From positions 1-12,767 of the forward strand of contig DAOUWX010000032.1 in NCBI GenBank assembly GCA_030666935.1: a stretch of DNA of 12,767 nucleotides, read 5' to 3'. Position 1 is the stretch's first letter. Every line of letters begins with the position of its first letter. The DNA comes from Atribacterota bacterium (GTDB taxonomy: Bacteria > Atribacterota > Phoenicimicrobiia > Phoenicimicrobiales > Phoenicimicrobiaceae). Shown here piece after piece: positions 1 through 6,187 of this stretch. The notes under the pieces are model-generated. The model saw nothing but the letters and a program-made list of their open reading frames with translations, was not told where the DNA came from and searched no databases. Made by a program: the position numbers and the translations under genes.

Positions 1-30
1 TGGGATGTTAGCAGTGCTTCTAAAATATGG

Positions 31-117
31 AGAAAATAGGGCAAAAAAGGGCTAAAAGTGGCATTTTTAAGAAGCTGAAAGCCTTGCAAAACAAGGGTCT
101 TAGCGAAATATGGTCAT
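31..117. repeat. Imperfect direct repeat, copy A
   Basis: First of two diverged copies of an ~87-bp unit; the second lies at 161-247. Shared blocks in order are AAAATAGG, AAAAGGGCT, a TGGC-AT-TTTTA block, GAAAGCCTT, AAGGGT-TTAG and a final A-T-TGG. Near the 3' part, CCTTG and CAAGG (82-86 and 92-96) can form a 5-bp stem. In copy B the corresponding arms are CCTTAT/ATAAGG, so base pairing is kept although the bases changed. No start codon or lasting reading frame runs through it. It could be a small non-autonomous mobile element, the end of an eroded insertion sequence, or a conserved RNA element. It lies about 315 bases upstream of the glycerate kinase. Confidence 0.6.
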
Positions 118-160
118 AGCGGCGTTTCTTCAGGTGGCCTGGAGTGATTGGCTATGTTTT

Positions 161-247
161 TAAAATAGGCGCTTAAAAGGGCTTAAAATGGCTTATTTTA
201 GATGTGCTTGAAAGCCTTATTTCATAAGGGTTTTAGTGAGAATTTGG
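161..247. repeat. Imperfect direct repeat, copy B
   Basis: Second copy of the unit at 31-117, offset by 130 bp. Its hairpin is the stronger one: CCTTAT (215-220), loop TTC, ATAAGG (224-229). Beyond a G/G mismatch, further A-T pairs between AAA and TTT extend the stem. The 43 bases between copies (118-160) do not resemble the repeat, so this is a dispersed pair rather than a simple tandem array. Confidence 0.6.
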
Positions 248-431
248 AGTGAGGGTTTGAAATAAGGGTAAAGATACTTTAAAAATATATGCGAACTATA
301 CAAAAAATAATTAATAAAAAGTGATAAATTCATACTATTATACAAAGGAAATGTTATATACGATGGCGTATATTTTATAATGGTAAACAAATTAAAGAAA
401 TATATAGTTCCTAATTGAGGTATAAAAAACG
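248..431 (+). promoter_or_regulatory. A+T-rich leader of the glycerate kinase gene, with candidate dyads
   Basis: Together with the repeats this completes the 431-base gene-free start of the window. Two candidate promoters are visible. One is TTGAAA (257-262), 17-base spacer, TAAAAA (280-285). The other is a consensus-like TATAAT (376-381) with no good -35. A 7-bp dyad ATATACG-ATGG-CGTATAT (356-373) sits directly before TATAAT, where a bound regulator could block or aid polymerase. The half-sites GAACTATA (293-300) and TATAGTTC (403-410) are inverted relative to one another and match the dyad upstream of the TRAP operon at 1871-1907. The ribosome binding site is GAGGT at 417-421. Promoter assignments are weak; the dyads are plain in the sequence. 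Confidence 0.35.
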
Positions 432-1568
432 ATGAAAATAGTTGTAGCTCCGGATTCATTTAAAGGCAGCATGACTGCTATAGAAGTATCGGATGCAATA
501 GGGCAAGGAGTAAGAGAAATCTTTCCGGAAGCTGAAATTGTAAAAATCCCCATGGCTGATGGCGGGGATGGGACAGTTCAGTGCCTGGTTAATGCCACCG
601 GAGGGGAAATTTTAAGAGAGAAAGTTACAGGTCCCTTAGTAGATGAAGTTTTGGCTTCTTACGGAATTTTAGGAGATAAGAAGACCGCAGTTATTGAAAT
701 GGCTGAAGCGTCAGGATTAACTTTAGTCCCGGAGAATAAAAGGAATCCGTTGATAACCACTACCTACGGAACCGGTCAGTTAATTAAGGCAGCGTTAGAC
801 CAGGGATGTAGAAAGATGATTATCGGGATTGGAGGAAGTGCTACCAATGACGGAGGGTCAGGAATGGTTCAGGCCTTAGGGGCAAAATTATTAGATAAAA
901 ACGGAAAGGAAATAGGTTTTGGAGGAGGAGAACTAAAAAAAGTTTTTCGAATTGATACAAAATACCTAGATAATCGTTTATCCGAGACTAAAGTATTAAT
1001 AGCTTCGGATGTGAGCAATCCGCTTTGCGGACCAAAAGGGGCTGCTCAAATATATGGACCTCAGAAAGGCGCTACCCCGGAAATGATAAAAAAATTAGAT
1101 GAATCTTTGGCTTATTTTGCTGAAATAGTAAAAAGGGATTTAAATAAAGATATAAAAGATATACCGGGCGCAGGAGCGGCGGGAGGATTAGGAGCAGGTT
1201 TAATGGCATTTTTAAATGCAGAGCTTAGACCGGGTATTGAGATTATAATTGAGATAGTAAAACTCGAACAAGCCATTAAAGATTCCGATCTGATAATTAC
1301 CGGAGAGGGGAAGATTGATAGTCAGACTATCTACGGAAAGGCTCCTATTGGAGTAGCCAAGATTGCCAAAAAATACAATATCCCGGTAATAGCAGTAGCA
1401 GCCATCATCAGTGATGATGCAGATATTGTACATCAATACGGAATTAATACTTTGATTAAAATTTGTGAACCGCCAATAAGCTTAACCGAACCCAAACCCA
1501 AGAAAGTTCAGCTGATTAGAAGGTGTATAAAACAATTTTTAGAGAGAAATAAAGAAGCTTTTCAATGA
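432..1568 (+). CDS. Glycerate 2-kinase (GarK/GlxK-type, class of Pfam Gly_kinase)
   Basis: Predicted cytoplasmic kinase that phosphorylates D-glycerate with ATP. Type I members of this family yield 2-phosphoglycerate, which enters lower glycolysis. The 378-residue length is normal and all family signatures are present: APDSFKGS (6-13), MADGGDGT (41-48), IGIGGSATNDGG (131-142), SDVSNPLCGPKGAA (192-205), GPQKGAT (209-215), GAGAAGGLGAG (246-256) and ITGEGKIDSQT (289-299). One oddity is that the usual small-residue motif after PVIA (family AxAGSV-like) reads AVAAII at 321-326. The start ATG follows GAGGT with a 10-base gap; the next Met (14) would remove the conserved APDSFKGS, so the called start is right. 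Downstream is a decayed reductase of the same pathway, and a relic of a second glycerate kinase lies at 6047-6126. Family assignment is firm; product position (2- versus 3-phosphoglycerate) rests on family knowledge. Confidence 0.93.
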   Translation: MKIVVAPDSFKGSMTAIEVSDAIGQGVREIFPEAEIVKIPMADGGDGTVQCLVNATGGEILREKVTGPLVDEVLASYGILGDKKTAVIEMAEASGLTLVPENKRNPLITTTYGTGQLIKAALDQGCRKMIIGIGGSATNDGGSGMVQALGAKLLDKNGKEIGFGGGELKKVFRIDTKYLDNRLSETKVLIASDVSNPLCGPKGAAQIYGPQKGATPEMIKKLDESLAYFAEIVKRDLNKDIKDIPGAGAAGGLGAGLMAFLNAELRPGIEIIIEIVKLEQAIKDSDLIITGEGKIDSQTIYGKAPIGVAKIAKKYNIPVIAVAAIISDDADIVHQYGINTLIKICEPPISLTEPKPKKVQLIRRCIKQFLERNKEAFQ

Positions 1569-1611
1569 GTTTTAAAGAGAAGGAAAGCATTTCCGAAGAT
1601 TAATAGTCAGG

Positions 1612-1781
1612 AAAGATTCAAAGATAGGTTTTATAAAAGTAGAGGAATAATGGTATGGTCCATAGCCAAGAACTTGCTTAAAATCGGGCATAAGCTAGAA
1701 GTTTACGAAATCAATCCGGAATTTTTAAAAATATTGTGGCTATTAAGGGAGGGAAAGAGTATAGTGAAATTGTATGGATAG
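1612..1781 (+). pseudogene. Remnant of a tartronate-semialdehyde reductase / 3-hydroxyisobutyrate dehydrogenase-like gene (N-terminal fragment)
   Basis: Translation gives KIGFI (from about 1621), then a frameshift near 1636-1641, then RGIM followed by AKNLLKIGHKLEVYEINPE in the frame of the ATG at 1650, ending at TAG 1779-1781. This matches the Rossmann N-terminus of the beta-hydroxyacid dehydrogenase family, typically IGFIGLGIMGxPMAKNLLKAGH followed by VYDxNP. The cofactor-binding glycines of GLGIMG are broken by the frameshift, and the remaining ~240 residues of the family are absent. It is therefore a dead fragment. GarR/GlxR reductases make D-glycerate from tartronate semialdehyde and often adjoin glycerate kinase genes, so this position makes sense. 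Which member of the family it came from cannot be fixed from ~50 residues. Confidence 0.7.
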
Positions 1782-1870
1782 TATTATTTAAAGGGAATTG
1801 AAGAGCAAACAGAATAACTGAATCTTTAAATATGGAAGGGAGGTGAAAATCTAAAAGGGTATATTACTTA
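1782..1870. other. Intergenic remainder between reductase remnant and dctP leader
   Basis: With 1569-1781 and the dyad at 1871-1907, this completes the 372-base stretch without an intact gene (1569-1940). It holds a strong ribosome-binding-like sequence, GGGAGGTGA (about 1838-1846), followed by no usable start codon, which may be another piece of a decayed gene. I see no convincing promoter or terminator in it. Confidence 0.3.
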
Positions 1871-1907
1871 AAGAACTATGTAACTAAAAAATATATACAT
1901 AGTTCTT
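1871..1907 (+). promoter_or_regulatory. Perfect 12-bp inverted repeat upstream of dctP
   Basis: AAGAACTATGTA (1871-1882) and TACATAGTTCTT (1896-1907) are exact reverse complements separated by 13 A+T-rich bases. The dyad ends 33 bases before the dctP start. It is not followed by a run of T, so it is a poor intrinsic terminator and a better operator or mRNA 5' hairpin. Its half-site (GAACTATRTA) also occurs twice, inverted, upstream of the glycerate kinase gene at 293-300 and 403-410. A shared regulator of the two units is a reasonable inference. Confidence 0.55.
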
Positions 1908-1940
1908 AATAAATATTAAATAATCAAGGAGGTTGAAAAA

Positions 1941-2990
1941 ATGTTTTCTCGTAAAAAAGTATTTGTATCGTTAATTTCAGTCATTGCAATAGCTGTATTG
2001 CTAATGGTTGGAGCTACTTCTGCGCTGGCAGCTGATAAGATTGTATGGAAATCTTCAGGTCATGGTCCTGCAACTGACCCATCTCAAATTTATCATGATA
2101 AATTATGCGAAGCTATTACTGAAGCCAGTGGCGGCCGGTTAGTAGTTAAAGCATTTGTTGGTGGTTCTGTCGTACCGGCTTACAAAGAGCTTGATGCTGT
2201 TCATGAAGGGGTTCTACAAATGTGTTATACTTGCCCTATGTATAATTTAGATAAATGGTCGGCTGCGGGATTAATCAGTTCAAGACCGGGCGGACTCCCC
2301 GGTGAAGCCTTGAGAACTTGGTTTAATTATGGTGGCGGAGCGGATTTAATGAATAAGATGATGGGTGATTATAATGTCATGACTTTCCCAGGTGCCTTAT
2401 CTCCTTTGCCTGAAGAAGTTTTCTTTCATTCCAAGGTTAAGTTAGAGACAATGGATGACATTAAAGGCTTAAAGGCACGTTGTATGGGTGATGGCGGAGA
2501 AATTCTTGCAAGAATGGGAGCAGCGACCGTAATTATACCGGGTGGAGAGCTTTATGAAGCCATGAAAAGAGGAACGATTGATGCTTTTGAGTATTCAACT
2601 TTAGCATCTAACTGGGTGATGCATTTCAATGAAGTAGCAAAATATGTTTATCTTTCTCCCAGTAGAGCTCCCAGTGATCCTCAGTGCTTCTATGTCAACA
2701 AGGATGCCTGGAACGAATTACCGGATGATCTAAAAAGATTAGTCCAGGATGAAGTTGATAAATGGACTCAGGCACAACACGAATATCTGGTATATGAATC
2801 AGTCAAAGCAGTTGATAAATTCAGAGAAGCCGGTTGTGAAGTTTACAAAGTTCCTAAAGATATAGAAGATGCCCTTTTGGCAGAAGCTGCAAAATTCTAT
2901 GAAGAAAAATCAGCTAAAGAAGGGGGAATATTTACTGAAATTTATAATTCTATGAAGGCCTACGGAGAGGCCTACAATGCTGTTCATTAA
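1941..2990 (+). CDS. dctP: TRAP transporter solute-binding protein, DctP family (TakP-like)
   Basis: Secreted substrate-binding component of a tripartite ATP-independent periplasmic importer that works with the DctQ/DctM proteins encoded next. Residues 1-30 form a signal peptide (basic RKK, hydrophobic core, cleavage after SALA); there is no lipobox Cys, so the mature protein is a free periplasmic one. R180 in KGLKAR is the conserved carboxylate-binding arginine position of DctP proteins. GGELYEAMKRGTIDAFEYS (201-219) and EVAKYVYLSPS (231-241) match the pattern of TakP-type receptors, which bind 2-oxo- or 2-hydroxy-monocarboxylates such as pyruvate or lactate. Glycerate would be a chemically similar ligand, and a glycerate kinase lies upstream, but that substrate is inference. 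Length 349 is typical. A strong AAGGAGG (1926-1932) sits 8 bases before the ATG. Confidence 0.9.
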   Translation: MFSRKKVFVSLISVIAIAVLLMVGATSALAADKIVWKSSGHGPATDPSQIYHDKLCEAITEASGGRLVVKAFVGGSVVPAYKELDAVHEGVLQMCYTCPMYNLDKWSAAGLISSRPGGLPGEALRTWFNYGGGADLMNKMMGDYNVMTFPGALSPLPEEVFFHSKVKLETMDDIKGLKARCMGDGGEILARMGAATVIIPGGELYEAMKRGTIDAFEYSTLASNWVMHFNEVAKYVYLSPSRAPSDPQCFYVNKDAWNELPDDLKRLVQDEVDKWTQAQHEYLVYESVKAVDKFREAGCEVYKVPKDIEDALLAEAAKFYEEKSAKEGGIFTEIYNSMKAYGEAYNAVH

Positions 2991-3054
2991 TTCTTAGATT
3001 TCTTGAAACCATCGAAAGTATGGAACGATAAAACTTTAATAAGGGGCGAAAAGT

Positions 3055-3573
3055 ATGGCCATGTTAACAAAATTACTTAAATTAATTGATTCAATTAGTG
3101 AAAAAGCTGGATCTTTGGGGAAATGGTTTGCTTTACTCCTCGTCTTGGTAGGCGCATATGATACCATTGCAAGACACTTCTTCAATGCGCCTACCATTTG
3201 GGCTTACGATACCTTGTGTATGGCAGGGGGTACACTCTACTTAATAGGAGCTTCTTATACCTATTTGCATGAATCCCATACCAGGGTTGACCTATTTTAT
3301 AATCTTCTTTCCCCCCGGAGAAAAGCCTTAATGGATGTAATTTGTTCAATTTTATTTTTTTTCCCATTAATGGGCATAATGTTGAAACTATCAATTGTCT
3401 GGGCAATAAAAGCCTGGAGGATAAATGAAGTTATGTTTCAAAGCTTTTGGTATCCGCCGGCTGGTCCCTACCGAACTATTTTTGCCCTGGGACTTTTTCT
3501 TCTAATTCTTCAAGGAGTTGCTAAATTTATCCGGGATTTATATTTTGTAGTAAGAGGTGAGCCAATTGATTGA
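3055..3573 (+). CDS. dctQ: TRAP transporter small permease, DctQ family
   Basis: Small inner-membrane subunit of the TRAP importer. The 172 residues hold four membrane helices: about 24-42, 53-71, 91-115 and 139-159. The loop HTRVDLFYNLLSPRRK (75-90), with conserved H/R/D and a basic end, is the usual DctQ signature between helices 2 and 3. AAGGGG (3041-3046) lies 8 bases before the ATG; a second in-frame ATG two codons later is a possible alternative. The gene begins 64 bases after dctP and its end overlaps the start of dctM, so all three are expected on one transcript. Confidence 0.9.
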   Translation: MAMLTKLLKLIDSISEKAGSLGKWFALLLVLVGAYDTIARHFFNAPTIWAYDTLCMAGGTLYLIGASYTYLHESHTRVDLFYNLLSPRRKALMDVICSILFFFPLMGIMLKLSIVWAIKAWRINEVMFQSFWYPPAGPYRTIFALGLFLLILQGVAKFIRDLYFVVRGEPID

Positions 3574-4912
3574 ATTAAGTGCTGAAGTTGTAACTTTTCT
3601 TATGTTGGGAGGCGTGTTTGGCCTTGTTTTAACAGGTTTTCCTATCGCTTTTGTGATCGGTAGTGTGGCATTTATTGTGGGTATCCTGATATTCGGGCCG
3701 GATATTACCTATCATATTTTGTACACTAGATTTTATGGGCTCTCATTAAACTATCCTTATTTAGCGGTTCCCCTTTTTACCTTTATGGGTGTTATTTTGC
3801 AACATTCGGGAATAACCAAAGACTTGTATGATAGCTTATACGAATCCCTGGGGAACTTAAAGGGAGGACTTGCAATTGTTACTATTATTTTTGGAACAAT
3901 CCTGGCTACATGTTTAGGAGTTATTGCTGCTTCAGTAACCATATTAACTCTAATTGCTTTAGAGCCAATGATATCCAGGGGTTATGATAAACCCCTGGCT
4001 GCCGGCACGATTGTTGCTTCCGGTACCCTGGGGATACTTATTCCACCAAGCATTATGCTGGTTGTTTATGGACCACAAGCAGGACTTTCTATAGGTCAGA
4101 TGTTCATGGGAGCTATCTTTCCCGGTTTAATCCTTTCCGGATTATATATTGCTTATATCGTAATTCGATGTCGTATTAATCCTGAACTGGGACCTTCGAC
4201 TCCTTCAGAAGAAATTACAAAGTTTTCCATGGAAAAATTCTTTAAACTTCTAAAATCTATGGTTCCGCCGGTGGTGCTGATATTGGCGGTGTTAGGTACA
4301 ATTTTTACAGGTATTGCTCCCCCAACTGAAGCAGCTGCCATGGGAAGCCTTGCGGCAATCCTATTGGCTATAGCCTATAGAAAATTCAGTTGGAATCTTA
4401 TCAAACATGCATGTATTGAAACATTGAGAGTCAGTTCTTTTGTCGTATTGATTGCTGCTTTAAGTTATGCTTTTGTAGGAGTATTTATGAGTGCAGGATC
4501 CGGTGAAGTTGTTTCTAATTTTATTCTGTCTGTTCCGGGAGGGCGCTGGGCTGCTTTCATAGTTATTATGTTGATTGTTTTTCTTTTAGGTATGTTCATT
4601 GAATGGATTGGTATTGTCTTTATTATTGTCCCTATTTTCTCACCTATTATAATTAAATTAGGATTTAATCCTTTGTGGGCAGGGATGATGGTCTGTATCA
4701 ATTTGCAAATGGCATTTCAGACACCACCCATGGCGATGTCCATCTTTGTTTTAAAAGGAACTGCTCCACCCAAACTTGGTTTAACAATAGGGCATATTAT
4801 AAAAGGAGTTATCCCTTTCATACTTATAATTATGCTTACTTTAGTGCTTTGTACGATATTCCCTGGAATAATTACCTGGTTACCGGAAAAAATGATCGGT
4901 TCATCCTGGTGA
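3557..4912 (+). CDS. dctM: TRAP transporter large permease, DctM family
   Basis: Large membrane subunit that carries the transport path of the TRAP importer, driven by an ion gradient. The protein is almost wholly hydrophobic with about 12 helices. It shows the family's N-terminal TGFPIAFVIG segment, the GILIPPSIMLVVYG loop, APPTEAAAMG, and the C-terminal LGMFIEWIGIVFIIVPIFSP stretch. Length 451 from the GTG at 3557 is slightly long for the family. That start overlaps dctQ by 17 bases but has no good ribosome site. The in-frame TTG at 3566 has AAGAGGTGA five bases upstream and is a credible true start (448 residues, 8-base overlap). Either way it is translationally coupled to dctQ. Confidence 0.93.
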   Translation: MSQLIELSAEVVTFLMLGGVFGLVLTGFPIAFVIGSVAFIVGILIFGPDITYHILYTRFYGLSLNYPYLAVPLFTFMGVILQHSGITKDLYDSLYESLGNLKGGLAIVTIIFGTILATCLGVIAASVTILTLIALEPMISRGYDKPLAAGTIVASGTLGILIPPSIMLVVYGPQAGLSIGQMFMGAIFPGLILSGLYIAYIVIRCRINPELGPSTPSEEITKFSMEKFFKLLKSMVPPVVLILAVLGTIFTGIAPPTEAAAMGSLAAILLAIAYRKFSWNLIKHACIETLRVSSFVVLIAALSYAFVGVFMSAGSGEVVSNFILSVPGGRWAAFIVIMLIVFLLGMFIEWIGIVFIIVPIFSPIIIKLGFNPLWAGMMVCINLQMAFQTPPMAMSIFVLKGTAPPKLGLTIGHIIKGVIPFILIIMLTLVLCTIFPGIITWLPEKMIGSSW

Positions 4913-4953
4913 GATGGTAAAAATATTTGATACTTTGTAGTGAAGGTATATCT

Positions 4954-5817
4954 ATGGATAGAAAAATTAATTTAGGAATTCTGGTCAATAATATTGTAGG
5001 AGAAAGCGACTTTTTAGCTGAGCATGGTCTCTCCATCTTGATTCAAGTACAGGAAGGAGAAAAAAAAGAAGAGCATCTGCTTGATTGTGGTAAAAGTAGC
5101 TCGACGCTGCTTCATAATATTGCTGCATATGGCATTAAACTGGCAAATTTATCACTTAAGACAATCATTCTCAGTCATGGACATTATGATCACACCGGGG
5201 GATTAAAGGGGTTTTTAGAAAATACATCCCAACCTATCCCTATTATTGGTCATCCTGACGTTTTTGCCCGGAGAGTTAGTTATGCAAGGGGCTTTAGAAC
5301 CATTTCTTGCCCCTTCAATCAATCGGAAATAAGAGAAGCAGGAGGAGATCTTCTTCTAACCCGTGATTCAGTAAAGATCAATGATTATCTTATGACTACC
5401 GGCGAAGTTCCCCGGAAAAATGAGTTTGAAAAGAACCCGCATTTTCGAAAAATAACCAATAATCGTTGGCTGGATGATGAAGTAGATGATGATCTATCTA
5501 TAATTATTGATGTCAATCAAGAAAGTTTTTTCCTGCTCTGTGGCTGTTGTCATGCCGGTTTAATTAATACTTTGGAGAGGGTCAAGGAATTAACCGGTAA
5601 AAAAAAGTGTTATGGCCTGATGGGTGGATTACATCTCGTCGGAGCTTCTCAGGAAAGAATTGATTTCACCATCGCTGAGTTAAAAAAATGGAATCCGGAA
5701 GTGATCATTCCTCTCCATTGTTCCGGAAAAGAAGCCATGTATCAGTTAAAATTTCATTTTCCGGAAAAAATAAAATTATTAAATTGTGGTGACTCTTTTA
5801 ACTTTAATACTAAATAG
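4954..5817 (+). CDS. Metallo-beta-lactamase-fold hydrolase, MJ0301/COG1237 type
   Basis: Cytoplasmic metal-dependent hydrolase of the MBL fold. The metal-binding set is complete in the 287-residue product: SHGHYDH (74-80, giving H75, H77, D79, H80), H200 in CCHAGL, H227 in GLHLVG, and H255 in PLHCSG. The layout matches proteins annotated after Methanocaldococcus MJ0301 as 7,8-dihydropterin-6-yl-methyl-aminobenzene 5'-phosphate synthase. Most bacterial members of this group have no proven substrate, so that name should not be adopted here. The start at 4954 is chosen because GAAGG (4942-4946) lies 7 bases before it; an upstream TTG at 4927 would add nine poorly conserved residues. It begins 41 bases after dctM and is likely the last gene of the TRAP operon, so it may act on the imported compound or a product of it. 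Confidence 0.85.
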   Translation: MDRKINLGILVNNIVGESDFLAEHGLSILIQVQEGEKKEEHLLDCGKSSSTLLHNIAAYGIKLANLSLKTIILSHGHYDHTGGLKGFLENTSQPIPIIGHPDVFARRVSYARGFRTISCPFNQSEIREAGGDLLLTRDSVKINDYLMTTGEVPRKNEFEKNPHFRKITNNRWLDDEVDDDLSIIIDVNQESFFLLCGCCHAGLINTLERVKELTGKKKCYGLMGGLHLVGASQERIDFTIAELKKWNPEVIIPLHCSGKEAMYQLKFHFPEKIKLLNCGDSFNFNTK

Positions 5818-6040
5818 ATTGTTCTATATTACATACTCCCTCCTAAAATGAAGTTCAAAATAGCCAGACTGCCTTTCTCGCGCTTTTTGAATCCCAGAAT
5901 CAGAAGAATATTTATTCGGAGAACAAAAGGGAATCAAATAATTTAAAAAAATTTGAAATTTGTGCAGTGTTATGTTAACATAAAAATGTCAACGATGGCA
6001 TTACAATAAGTAAGAGAAATTATAGGATTCTAATTATTCT
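5818..6040. other. Intergenic region with candidate promoter for the sugar importer
   Basis: First part of a 370-base stretch without an intact gene. No clear intrinsic terminator follows the hydrolase gene. The main features are the palindrome and possible promoter listed at 5953-5983; the rest shows no recognisable gene or repeat. Confidence 0.3.
5953..5983 (+). promoter_or_regulatory. Candidate promoter overlapped by a 14-bp perfect palindrome
   Basis: TTGAAA (5953-5958), a 17-base spacer and TAACAT (5976-5981) form a plausible sigma-70-type promoter reading toward the sugar importer. TTATGTTAACATAA (5970-5983) is a perfect palindrome lying over the -10 element, as a repressor operator would. 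The regulator is not identifiable from the site, and none is encoded in the window. The -10 matches the consensus at only four of six positions, so the palindrome is more secure than the promoter. Confidence 0.4.
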
Positions 6041-6126
6041 ATTTTTCTATTAGCTATAAACGCAAATAATCCACTTTACGAACCGATAAGGCAGCTAAAA
6101 TATTTGGATCTCAGGAAGGGGGAATA
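6041..6126 (+). pseudogene. Frameshifted fragment of a second glycerate kinase gene
   Basis: Bases 6047-6088 translate as LLAINANNPLYEPI; after a one-base deletion, 6091-6126 read AAKIFGSQEGG. Joined, they match the conserved glycerate kinase block that reads LIASDVSNPLCGP then AAQIYGPQKGA in the intact gene of this window (about residues 189-214). At DNA level, 6068-6119 aligns to about 1017-1069 with one gap and roughly 80% identity by hand count. Only ~28 codons remain. This may be a relic of an ancestral duplicate or of a recombination event that placed the sugar importer here. Confidence 0.72.
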
Positions 6127-6187
6127 ATATAGAGAAAAATAATTGTTTTTTTAGCAAAGAATATTAAAATATTTAAAGGAGAAAAAA

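Noticed and set aside
217..459. 80-residue reading frame on the - strand over the glycerate kinase leader
   Set aside because: It covers A+T-rich leader DNA, runs into the real gene's start, and its residue composition (F, Y, I, L, N) is that expected of chance translation of A+T-rich DNA.
4675..4920. 81-residue + strand frame inside the end of dctM
   Set aside because: It is a shifted frame of a well-conserved gene, with no ribosome site and no family resemblance.
5825..5850. Reverse-strand AGGAGG followed by ATG
   Set aside because: The ATG is followed at once by a stop codon (TAA), so nothing is encoded.
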